64,000 nucleotides of DNA from Akkermansiaceae bacterium UBA2367 (GTDB lineage Bacteria > Verrucomicrobiota > Verrucomicrobiia > Verrucomicrobiales > DEV007). A program made the position numbers and the translations under genes. This document shows, piece after piece, positions 55,471 to 64,000 of the stretch. The stretch is taken from NCBI GenBank assembly GCA_002344525.1, contig DDTJ01000028.1, positions 199,728 through 263,727 on the forward strand, written 5' to 3'. The first letter of the stretch is position 1, and every line of letters starts with the position of its first letter. The notes below the pieces were generated by a model. It had not been told where the DNA came from. It saw only the letters and a program-made list of their open reading frames with translations, and did no database searches.

Positions 55471-58400
55471 ATGACCCCGCTCGAATCCATCCTCGCCGCC
55501 TACCGCGCCGCCGCCCAGACCGAGAAGGAGAAGGGCGCCTACTTCGAGGAACTCGTCCGCACCTACCTCCGCTACGAGGCCAGCTACGCCGACCTCTACT
55601 CCGAGGTCTGGCTCTTCGCCGATTGGGCCAAGGAGATCGGCACCCCCGAGTTCGGCATCTCCGCCAAGGACACCGGCATCGACCTCGTCGCCCGCACCCG
55701 CGGCACCGGGGAATACCACGCCATCCAGTGCAAATGCTACGCGCCCGACCACCGCGTGCGGAAAGCCGACATCGACAGCTTCTTCACCGCCTCCGGCAAA
55801 TCCTGCTTCGCCCGCCGCCTCATCGTCGCCACCACCAACGACTGGAGCGACAACGCCGAGGCCGCCCTCGCCGACCAGCAGCCGCCCGTCTGCAAGATCG
55901 ACCTCCACGACCTCGAGAACTCCCAGATCGACTGGGCCAAGTTCCAGCCCGGCCAGCCCGGAGCCGCCCCCGCACTGAAGCCCAAAAAGACCCTGCGCCC
56001 CCATCAGGAGAGCGCCAAGACCAAGGTCCTCCTCGGCTTCCAGCAATCCGACCGCGGCAAGCTCATCATGGCCTGCGGCACCGGCAAGACCTTCACCAGC
56101 CTCAAGATCGCCGAGGAGATCGCCGGCCCCGACCGGCTCGTTCTCTTCCTCGTCCCCTCGCTCAACCTCCTCTCCCAGACCCTCACCGAGTGGACCCAGG
56201 AGAGCGCCGTCCCCCTGCACAGCTTCGCCGTCTGCTCCGACGCCGAGGTCGGGAAAAAGCGCGGCAAGAGCGACGAGGACATCGTCGAGACCTTCGTCCA
56301 CGAGCTGCGCTACCCCGCCACCACCGACGCCGCCCGACTCGCCTACGAGGTGAAAAAGCGCCACGACGCCCGGCACATGAGCGTCGTCTTCTCCACCTAC
56401 CACTCCCTCGACGTGATCAGCCGCGCCCAGCGGCAGCACGGCCTGCCCCCCCATCGACCTCGTCATCTGCGACGAGGCCCACCGCACCACCGGGGCCACC
56501 TTCGGCGACGACGACAAGGAGAGCAACTTCGTCTGTGTCCACGACCCGGCATTCCTCCACGCCGCGCGGCGCCTCTACATGACCGCCACCCCGCGCATCT
56601 ACGCCGACAGCGCCAAGGCGCAGGCCGAGAGGGACAACATCGCCATCTGCTCCATGGACGACGAGGCCCTCTACGGACCGCAGTTCCACGTCATCACCTT
56701 CTCCGAGGCCGTCGAGCTGAAGCTCCTCACCGACTACAAAGTCCTCGTCCTCGCCATCGACGAGGCCCACATCAGCCGCCGCCTCCAGACCCTCCTCGCC
56801 GACGAGCACAACCAGCTCAAAGTCGATGACGCCGCCCGCATCGTCGGCTGCTGGAAAGCCCTCGGCAAACAGGGCGTCGCCCAGGATTTCCGCTACGACC
56901 CCGAGCCCATGCGCCGCGCCGTCGCCTTCTGCCAGGTCATCGAGCGGCAGAAAGGCGGCAAAGTCCACAAAGTCAGCTCCAAGCAGATCGCCGGGATGTT
57001 CCGCGCCGTCGTCGAGGCCTACCAGGAGCAGGAGGACAGCGGCCACGACCTCCTCTGCGAGGCCGAGCATGTCGATGGCACCATGAACGCCGCCGAGAAG
57101 GAAGCCAAGCTGGACTGGCTCAAGGCCGACCCGCCGCCGAACACCTGCCGCATCCTCAGCAACGTCCGCTGCCTCAGCGAAGGCGTCGATGTGCCCGCCC
57201 TCGACGCCGTCCTCTTCCTCACCCCGAGGAATTCGCCCGTCGATGTCGTCCAGTCCGTCGGCCGCGTCATGCGCATCGCCCCCGGCAAGCAGCTCGGCTA
57301 CGTCGTCCTGCCCGTCGTCATCCCCGCCGGGATGGAAGCCCACGAGGCCCTGAACGACAACAAGGTCTACAAAGTCGTCTGGGACGTCCTCCAAGCCCTG
57401 CGCTCCCACGACGACCGCTTCGACGCCTTCGTCAACAAGCTCGACCTCATCGGCAAGGACAACAAGAAGATGGAGGTCGTCGCCATCACCGACAAGATCG
57501 CCAAAAAATCCTCCAAAGTCGCCGAACCGAAACCCGGCGAATCCGCAAAAGGCCAGCACACCATCGGCGCCCCCGATCCCGGCGTGCCCCAGCTCGTCCA
57601 AGGCCAGTTGCAGTTCGAGGTCGGCGAACTCGAGCGCGCCCTCTACGCCAAAGTCGTCAAGAAATGCGGCAACCGGAACCACTGGGAGGACTGGGCCAAC
57701 GACATCGCCAAGATCGCCCAGACCCACATCTCCCGCATCGCCGCCATCGTCGGCGATCCGCGGAACGAAAAGGAAGCCGCCGCCTTCCGCGCCTTCGCCG
57801 ACGAACTGCGCGACGACCTCAACGACAGCATCACCGACGCCGAAGTCGTCGAGATGCTCGCCCAGCACCTCATCACCCGGCCCGTCTTCGACGCCCTCTT
57901 CAAAGACTACTCCTTCGCCAGCCGCAACCCCGTCTCGCAGGCCATGCAGGGCGTCCTCGATGTCCTCCACGAGCACCATCTCGAAAAAGAGGCCGACACC
58001 CTCGAAAAATTCTACGCCAGCGTCGCCATGCGGGCCGAGGGCATCGAGAGCGCCGAGGGGAAGCAGCGCATCGTCGTCGAGCTCTACGACAAGTTCTTCC
58101 GCAACGCCTTCCCCAGGATGACCGAGCGCCTCGGCATCGTCTACACCCCCGTCGAGGTCGTCGATTTCATCATCCACAGCGTCAACGACCTGTTGAAATC
58201 CGAGTTCGGCCAGACCCTCGGCAGCCAAGGCGTCCACATCATCGACCCCTTCACCGGCACGGGCACCTTCATCACCCGCCTCCTCCAGAGCGGCCTCATC
58301 CGGCCCGAGGAACTGCCGTGGAAATACAAGCACGAGATCCACGCCAACGAGATCGTCCTGCTCGCCTACTACCTCGCCGCCATCAACATCGAGGCCGTCT

Positions 58401-60463
58401 ATCACGGCATCGTCGGCGGGGACTACGAGCCCTTCGAGGGCATCTGCCTCACCGACACCTTCCAGATGTACGAGAAGGACGACCTCGTCAGCGACCTGAT
58501 GGAGGACAACTCCGCGCGGCGGAAGCGGCAGAAGAAGCTGGATATCCGCGTCATCGTGGGGAATCCGCCGTATTCGGTGGGGCAGGGGAACGCCAACGAC
58601 AACAATCAGAATGTCGCCTATCCGAATCTCGACGCCCGGATCAATGCGACCTACTCCGCCAAATCGGACGCGGTGCTCTCGAAAGGGCTTTACGACAGCT
58701 ACATCCGCGCCATCCGCTGGGCTAGCGACCGCATTGGAAGCAGCGGCGTGATCGGCTTCGTGACGAATGCCAGCTTTCTTGAAGTGGGAACGACGGACGG
58801 GCTGAGGAGGTGCCTCGCGGAAGAGTTCACGAGTGTCCACGTTGCCCATCTCCGGGGTAATGCTCGAACTTCGGGTGAACTTCGACGAAAGGAAAAGGAC
58901 AACGTGTTTGGACTTGGCAGCCGAGCCCCCATCGCCATCACCTTCCTCGTCAAGAAGCCACCGATTCAACAGGGTAAGGTCGCCGACTCAACCCTGTCAG
59001 GTCAGCCGGCGCAAATCCATTTCCACGACATCGGGGACTACTTGAGCCGGGAGGAGAAGCTGGAACGAATCCGGATCTTCCAGAGCATCGACGGCGTTCG
59101 TGACGCCGGGATGTGGCGGGCCATTCAACCGAACGCGAACGCCGACTGGCTGAAGCAGCGCGACGGGAGCTTCTCCGGCTTCATCGTGCTCGGCGACAAG
59201 AAGGGCGACGGACTGAAAATGTTCGAGAACTTCTCCCTCGGCGTCGTCACCAATCGCGACGCATGGTGCTACAACGCATCCAAGACCGCCGTCGAAGCGA
59301 ACATGAAGCGCATGATCGATTTCTACAACGCCGAAGTGGACCGGTTCGACGCTGCGCACGCTGGATTGGGCAAGAAGGAGCGCGAGGCGGAAGTCGATGG
59401 ATTCATCAATACCGACTCTTCAAAAATCAAATGGACACGCGGCCTCAAGCAGGAGCTTTCGAAAAGTACAAAGTTCGCCTTCAAGGGAAGTCGTTTGGTG
59501 AAGGGGCTTTACCGTCCTTTCAGCAAGCAATGGCTCTATTTCGACCGCAACCTCAATGAAATGGTTCTTCAGATGCCTCGGTTTTTCCCGGAGCAAGATA
59601 TGGAGAACATCGCTTTGGGTTTCTCCTCATCGGAGTCGAGAAGCGAATTTTCGGTTTTCATCACAGATCACGTCGCCAGTCTTCACGCCGTCGATATGGT
59701 CGGATCGCAATATTTCCCTCTCTACCTCTACGACAAACCAACTGAAGGCGAAGACGGCGACCTCTTCGGCAAGTCCACGGAACCCACACCCCACACCCGT
59801 CGCGACGCCATTACCGACGCGGGCCTCGCCCATTTCCAATCCGCCTATCCCGCGCCGGGCGAGGGCGAGACGATCACGAAGGAGGATCTCTTCTACTACA
59901 TCTACGGCCTGCTCCATTCCCCCGGCTACCGCAGCCGCTACGCCGACAACCTCGGCAAGGAGCTGCCCCGCATCCCGGCGGTGAAGACCTTCGCCGACTT
60001 CCGCGCCTTCTCCCAAGCCGGACGCGACCTCGCCCATTGGCACCTGAACTACGAGACTGTCGCGATGTATCCGGGCGTCAACGTGGACAGCGGCAAGTCG
60101 GCTCTCAACTCCCCCTCCGACTACCGAGTCGTGAAGATGCGCTTCGCCAAGACCCGCGATCCCCAGACCAACAAGAGCGTCCCCGACAAGACCACCGTGA
60201 TCTACAACGAGCGCATCACCATCCGCGACATCCCCCTCGAAGCCTACGGCTACGTCGTCAACGGCAAGCCCGCCCTCGAATGGGTCATGGAGCGCCAGTC
60301 CGTCACCACCGACAAGGCCAGCGGCATCGTCAACGACGCCAACCAATGGGCCACCGAGACCATGGGCAACCCGAAATATCCGCTGGAATTGTTCCTGCGG
60401 GTGGTTACGGTGAGCTTGGAGACGATGAAGATCGTCAATGGGCTGCCGGAGTTGGGGGTTTGA
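55471..60463 (+). CDS. Type ISP restriction-modification enzyme, split by frameshift
   Basis: A single-chain restriction enzyme like LlaGI/LlaBIII, about 1663 residues if read through. Order: Mrr-like nuclease (~15-110; KDTGIDLVART and AIQCKCY give the D...QxK core), superfamily 2 helicase (MACGTGKT ~200, CDEAH ~334, TATPR ~368, SVGRVMR), coupling helices, N6-adenine methylase (DPFTGTGTF ~925, GNPPYSVGQ ~1028), and a C-terminal target-recognition domain. The frame breaks at a run of seven C (56446-56452): removing one C joins LPP to IDLVICDEAH. As written, the first frame stops at 56829 and a second starts around 56579. Phase variation, decay or sequencing error are possible. Base composition changes near 58600, in the specificity region. 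Confidence 0.85.
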
Positions 60464-60512
60464 AGCGACAAACCGAACTCACTGGTCAGAAGAACGATTT
60501 TTTCCCTTAGGT

Positions 60513-61094
60513 ATGGCTTTGTTTTTGATCGGCGGAATTTCGGGGGCGGGAAAATCCCATCTTACTGATGTGCTGGGAGAAAATTTCGCTCATGTCAAAG
60601 GTGATGACCTCACCCGACACTTGAACACTACCTATTTTCCAAAAGCGAAGCATGCGTGGAATCCCCATTTGCTCAACAAGGTTCTGCCAAACAATGAAGT
60701 GCATTTTTACTCGCCGGATTTTGCCCTAATGGAGTATCTCGAAGAGAAACTGCTTCCGAGAAATGGCGACTTCAAACATGTCCTTGTCGAAGGGGTGATC
60801 GTGCATACGGAGTTTTGGCGCCGGAAGATTCAGGAGGCCTTTTTCAGGAGCCGTCTCAACTTCGGGCACGATGTGTTCCTGATCTTTCACAATCCTCCCG
60901 CGGAGCTCATTTTGGACCAGTATCTGGACCGTCGTGCGAAAGTTCGAAAGGAGGCCAAGGAATGGACACTGGAAGACGTCACGCGTCAGCAAAAGGATAT
61001 CGGCGCTGCGTTCCACGGTTCCGGCCCAAACTTCTTTGAGACAGATTCGACCGAGGCATCGATCGCAAAAATCCGCTCTCTTGCCGGATTGTAG
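60513..61094 (+). CDS. Small P-loop NTPase, kinase-like
   Basis: A 193-residue protein with a Walker A motif GGISGAGKS at residues 7-15, KGDDLTRHLNTTYF after strand 2, and a lid-like basic region (DRRAKVRKEAKEW). The fold resembles zeta-toxin or nucleotide/shikimate kinase relatives, but the substrate cannot be named. It begins 50 nt after the restriction gene. Lower GC than the surroundings suggests foreign origin. It may be a toxin, a modifier, or an accessory gene of the defence island. Confidence 0.72.
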   Translation: MALFLIGGISGAGKSHLTDVLGENFAHVKGDDLTRHLNTTYFPKAKHAWNPHLLNKVLPNNEVHFYSPDFALMEYLEEKLLPRNGDFKHVLVEGVIVHTEFWRRKIQEAFFRSRLNFGHDVFLIFHNPPAELILDQYLDRRAKVRKEAKEWTLEDVTRQQKDIGAAFHGSGPNFFETDSTEASIAKIRSLAGL

Positions 61095-61173
61095 AGATCG
61101 GACAATGAGAGACGGATGTCTCCGGCTCGGGCGGATCGTTTTCGAGGATTCTTCCGTCGCGGGGAGGGGACGG

Positions 61174-61755
61174 TCATTTTGGGGCTTTTCGCCCGAAAAT
61201 CCGCTCGAACTCCGTCCTCCATTCTCGGTGCGGCGTGTCGTTATCGTAGATCCACTGTTCCACGACTAGATCGACCTTCTCCCGGGTGATGTGCCCCTCG
61301 TCGAGCATGCGCTTCATCAGCTCCAGACTCGTGAGGTGGTGAACGTCGTACGCTTGTGCGAGTTCAATCATGTCGCGATCGTCGGTCACCACGCGTATGC
61401 CGAGGACCAGGGCGGTTGAGATGATCCGGGTGTCGATGGGCGATGGACCCTTGCCGCGAGGTGTCAGGAACTCATCCTGCACATGCGCAATGAGGTAGCC
61501 ATAGGTTTCCTCGATCTCCTTCTTTTGCGTCTTGCTGAGATTGATCGACCGACTTCGGTTCGCGGCATATTCGGATTCGGAAACCCAATGAAATTTATTT
61601 TTGAGCCGGGAGCTGAACTTGAATTCCGCGTTCAGGTCGGCGTGGATGTAGAGAGTATATTCTGCCGACCCGAACGGTTGGCAGAGGAGCGGGTGAATGT
61701 TCTGCGCGAGGCGGAAGTAGCTGTTGGAATCCACCAAGATTTTCGTCTGCGCCAT
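61174..61755 (-). CDS. PIN-domain ribonuclease, likely toxin
   Basis: A 193-residue PIN-like protein. The first acidic residue is in ILVDSNSYF (Asp9), and IDTRIISTALVLGIRVVTDDRDM carries the later Asp cluster. PIN toxins cleave RNA. It is the second gene of a pair: its ATG at 61755 lies 22 nt after the XRE/ImmA gene, with GGAGACACC as ribosome-binding site. Toxin status is inferred from the arrangement. Confidence 0.82.
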   Translation of the reverse strand: MAQTKILVDSNSYFRLAQNIHPLLCQPFGSAEYTLYIHADLNAEFKFSSRLKNKFHWVSESEYAANRSRSINLSKTQKKEIEETYGYLIAHVQDEFLTPRGKGPSPIDTRIISTALVLGIRVVTDDRDMIELAQAYDVHHLTSLELMKRMLDEGHITREKVDLVVEQWIYDNDTPHREWRTEFERIFGRKAPK

Positions 61756-61777
61756 GGTGTCTCCTCCCGATGCCAGC

Positions 61778-62923
61778 TTACACGGCGAATGCGTCCAGAT
61801 AGGCTCTGGCATCCATGGGGGTGACTCCGAGAATGGTGGCGATCACGCCGGGGCCAGGGTCGCGTTCGCGAACATAGTGTCCGAGGGCGCTGTAGATCTT
61901 GGTGTCGAAACTCTCCTGGGCAAGTCGCATGAAGTGATCCGCCGACGGATTCGAGTCGTCGAAAAGTGTCGCGCTGACCGTCTTGTAGGCTTTGTTGAAC
62001 GCTGCGATGTAGGGATGGAGGAGCGGCCCCGGCAGAGGCGCGAAGGCGACATCGTTGGCGAGGGCGTATTTCTCAATTTCCCGATGAACGGAGAAGGGAG
62101 AGATCGTGTGCCTCTCCGCCCAATCTCCAAGAACGTCGAGACGCCCTTGATCGTCGGCCGCCTTTCCGTAGTCGGCGAGAGCGAGCCCGGCGAGAGGCTC
62201 CGGGAAGAGGAGTGCACCGGCGAAGGCGTCGGCAAAATCCTCCGCCTCCTCGGTCTTGCCCTCGCGGAGCAGGTCGAGCGTCATGACGTGCCCCAGCTCG
62301 TGGGCCATCCAAAATTTGAAGTCGTGAATCTCGACGTCGAGATTCAGGTAGATCCATGTAGTCTGCGTCTCCGGGAGGTGAATGTGGATGGCATTCTCGT
62401 GCTTCGACTTGTGCCCCCAGAGCGTCGGAATGATGATCGCCTGGTATTCGTGGAAAAGGCCGATCAGTTTCGTAAAATCAAACGGAGCCCGTTCCGCAAT
62501 GTCGAGATCCCGCCGAATCTTGGCCGCAAGGTTCTGCAGGTAGGAGTAGTCACACGAGGGATTCTTAAGGCTCGGCGGGCCGATGAACTGGTCGACATCC
62601 AGGAATTCGACGAGAGGTCGAAGGAAACGCCCCATGTTCTGCGCCCGCTCCTGATGTGCCTCCGTGGTTTTGCACGAGGCCCGCTTGCGGAAGGCAACCA
62701 ATGGCTCTTCGCGCGGGACAAGGCGCTCGACCAGTTCGTCGTGCCGCAGTTCGAGGAGACGCCCCAGCTTCAGCAACTCGGCGGGTCGGGGGAAGGACTT
62801 CCCCTTGAACCACTTCGAGACGGCGGCTCGCGTCACGCCGAGCGCCTCGGCGATCATCGTCTGGTTGATCCCGCGATCAGCGGCGGCCGCTTCCAGCTTG
62901 ATGGCGTTCAGTCGTTTGTCCAT
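61778..62923 (-). CDS. XRE regulator fused to ImmA/IrrE metallopeptidase
   Basis: A 381-residue protein. The helix-turn-helix is at ~15-55 (NQTMIAEALGVTRAAVSKWFKGK), and the zinc peptidase motif MAHELGHV lies near ~207-214 with a downstream acidic ligand in AEDFADAFAGALLFPE. Such XRE-COG2856 proteins act as antitoxins or regulators whose protease cleaves a repressor. A palindromic operator lies just upstream of its start (62923), suggesting autoregulation. It precedes the PIN gene in the same operon. Confidence 0.88.
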   Translation of the reverse strand: MDKRLNAIKLEAAAADRGINQTMIAEALGVTRAAVSKWFKGKSFPRPAELLKLGRLLELRHDELVERLVPREEPLVAFRKRASCKTTEAHQERAQNMGRFLRPLVEFLDVDQFIGPPSLKNPSCDYSYLQNLAAKIRRDLDIAERAPFDFTKLIGLFHEYQAIIIPTLWGHKSKHENAIHIHLPETQTTWIYLNLDVEIHDFKFWMAHELGHVMTLDLLREGKTEEAEDFADAFAGALLFPEPLAGLALADYGKAADDQGRLDVLGDWAERHTISPFSVHREIEKYALANDVAFAPLPGPLLHPYIAAFNKAYKTVSATLFDDSNPSADHFMRLAQESFDTKIYSALGHYVRERDPGPGVIATILGVTPMDARAYLDAFAV

Positions 62924-62944
62924 GGGTTCGAGGGCGCGCTGAGT

Positions 62945-62970
62945 TTGACATGTCTGTCAACTTTTGTCAA
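62945..62970 (-). promoter_or_regulatory. TTGACA repeats and palindrome upstream of XRE gene
   Basis: On the minus strand the sequence reads TTGACAAAAGTTGACAGACATGTCAA. It holds a direct repeat of TTGACA and the perfect palindrome TTGACA-gaca-TGTCAA (62945-62960), 22-37 nt upstream of the XRE start. It fits a -35 element overlapped by an operator; a clear -10 is not visible. Confidence 0.6.
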
Positions 62971-63094
62971 CTCCGGTTCGTTGCCCGTTCAAGAATTTCG
63001 TCGCGACCGAGTATCAGTCTGGCAATGTGACAGTCTTCGAATCTAAAACCTGAATGCTGCGAGAGGAACCTTTCCCGTTACCGTTACCAACAGA

Positions 63095-63871
63095 ATGGAC
63101 GCCCTTGGCGAAATCGAAATCAAGGTCGAGGGCCGGGTGGGGGCACGGACGCTCTCGCCCGAGCTGGTGGACATCGACGAGATCCGCGAAGTCCTCGAAC
63201 AGGCGGGCGACCTCCTCTTTCCCGGAGTCCGCCGCGCCCAGCGACCCCTGATCAGCTACGAGATCGCGGAGGGTTCGGTGAGGCACCGCTTCCGCACCCT
63301 GATGCAGACGGTGATCGGGTTCGGGGCGGTCCTCGCCCAAGTCGAGGCCGGAGGCGGGATCGACTTTCTCCACGAGCGCAGCGCCGCCGCCGTCGAAAAG
63401 CTCCAGCGTCTCGCAGTGGAGAAGGACTACGTCGTGACCCTCAGCGCCAACGGGAGCCGCTTGCGGATCGACCGGACGACCCGCTACGAACGCGACGAGA
63501 AGCTCTGGGTGGACGCCAAGTTCTACCTTTACGGCGAACTCGTCGATGCGGGCGGAAAGAGCTCGCCCAACATCCACCTCGACACGAAGGAGTTCGGCGT
63601 CCTGCGGATCGCCACGGAGAAGGAGTTCCTGAAGAACGCCGACGCGAACCTGCTTTACCGGAGCTTCGGACTCCGCGCCGCCGGGCGGCAGAACCTGCGG
63701 ACCTTCGAGATGGACCGGAATTCGCTGACCTTCATCGAGCTGCTCGACCACAACCCGGAATACTCCGAGTCGTATCTCGACGGGCTGCTGCGGAAGGCGG
63801 CCCCGGCTTGGGAAGCGATCCCGGATGCCGAGGCGTGGTTGGAGGAGATACGGGGAGCCGCCCATGCCTAA
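63095..63871 (+). CDS. Unrecognised 258-aa protein overlapping a PIN gene
   Basis: A soluble 258-residue protein without signal or membrane segment. It opens LGEIEIKVEGRVGARTLSPELVDIDEIREVL, continues with charged helices and beta strands, and contains LRIDRTTRYERDEKLWVDAKFYLYG. No motif is recognised. Its stop overlaps the ATG of the following PIN gene (63864-63871), the layout of an antitoxin-toxin pair, although the protein is much larger than usual antitoxins. It could instead be a regulator or an adaptor. Function unknown. Confidence 0.75.
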   Translation: MDALGEIEIKVEGRVGARTLSPELVDIDEIREVLEQAGDLLFPGVRRAQRPLISYEIAEGSVRHRFRTLMQTVIGFGAVLAQVEAGGGIDFLHERSAAAVEKLQRLAVEKDYVVTLSANGSRLRIDRTTRYERDEKLWVDAKFYLYGELVDAGGKSSPNIHLDTKEFGVLRIATEKEFLKNADANLLYRSFGLRAAGRQNLRTFEMDRNSLTFIELLDHNPEYSESYLDGLLRKAAPAWEAIPDAEAWLEEIRGAAHA

Positions 63872-64000
63872 GGAAGCCGCCAGCGTGGGTGTCCTGTGCG
63901 ACACGGGTTTCCTGATTCGCCTGAATCAGCCGGGCGATCCCTTGCACGCGAACGCGCGGAGCTACCTGAAATATTGTGGCTCTCTTTCAGATCCGCAGGA
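63864..64000 (+). CDS. PIN-domain protein, partial at window edge
   Basis: The first 45 residues are visible before the edge. VLCDTGFLIRLN fits the first PIN acidic motif (Asp followed by a hydrophobic TGFLIRL helix start), and PLHANARSYLKYC the next helix. The ATG at 63864 overlaps the stop of the 258-residue gene by 8 nt, so the two are translationally coupled. Likely a ribonuclease toxin; the rest is outside. Confidence 0.7.
   Translation, partial: MPKEAASVGVLCDTGFLIRLNQPGDPLHANARSYLKYCGSLSDPQ

Noticed and set aside
56417..58969. Minus-strand ORF of 850 residues
   Set aside because: An Asp/Glu/Val/Gly-rich shadow of the restriction-modification gene; the helicase and methylase motifs are on the plus strand.
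60513..61094. Definite zeta toxin
   Set aside because: The Walker A motif fits, but no epsilon-type antitoxin is adjacent and the substrate-binding residues cannot be assigned from sequence alone.

Overview
The window looks like a chromosomal piece of a high-GC member of the PVC superphylum, most likely Verrucomicrobiota. The evidence is a large planctomycete/verrucomicrobial heme-binding CxxCH protein (propeller, HEAT repeats, cytochrome), an ECF sigma factor next to a membrane Ser/Thr kinase with a WD40 propeller, a secreted FAD-dependent oxidoreductase with a golvesin-like tail, many secreted hydrolases, and intergenic palindromic repeats. An exported Mn-type superoxide dismutase suggests an oxygen-exposed lifestyle. 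Genus cannot be decided from what is visible.

Layout. 1-5235 (minus strand): three consecutive genes for large exported proteins I do not recognise; the first is cut by the window edge. 5493-9443: ECF sigma factor and kinase/WD40 signalling pair. 9696-12295: aspartate-type aminotransferase, inositol monophosphatase and ispF, with a long low-complexity inverted repeat before ispF. 12296-12915: gene remnant, palindromes and a promoter. 12916-28815: one fused str-S10-spc cluster, rpsL-rpsG-fusA-rpsJ-rplC-rplD-rplW-rplB-rpsS-[exported coiled-coil protein]-rplV-rpsC-rplP-rpmC-rpsQ-rplN-rplX-rplE-rpsH-rplF-rplR-rpsE-rplO-secY-map. 29074-31618: rpmJ-rpsM-rpsK-rpsD followed by an exported inactive trypsin-like protein where rpoA is usual. 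tuf, rpsN, rpmD, adk, infA, rpoA and rplQ are absent from their usual places.

31641-55013 is an accessory envelope/secretome region: M32 carboxypeptidase, AlgX-like SGNH protein, YcxB-like membrane protein, PhyH dioxygenase, secreted FAD oxidoreductase, metallophosphatase, VWA protein with seven tandem repeats, esterase plus C45 acyltransferase, a frameshifted formylglycine-generating-enzyme-like gene, Uma2 nuclease, SodA, a small membrane protein, the PVC cytochrome and a prolyl oligopeptidase. Short palindromes, often as inverted pairs, sit in most gaps.

55471-64000 is a defence/toxin-antitoxin island: a single-chain type ISP restriction-modification enzyme split by a one-base frameshift at a seven-C tract, a small P-loop kinase-like protein, an XRE-ImmA/IrrE plus PIN module with a palindromic operator, and an unrecognised 258-residue protein overlapping a second PIN gene that runs off the window.

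The strongest candidates for undescribed biology are the L22-helix-hairpin-helix fusion, the two exported proteins built into the ribosomal operons, a promoter module shared by the two ribosomal transcription units, the unknown-plus-PIN pair at the right edge and the three-gene secreted operon at the left edge.
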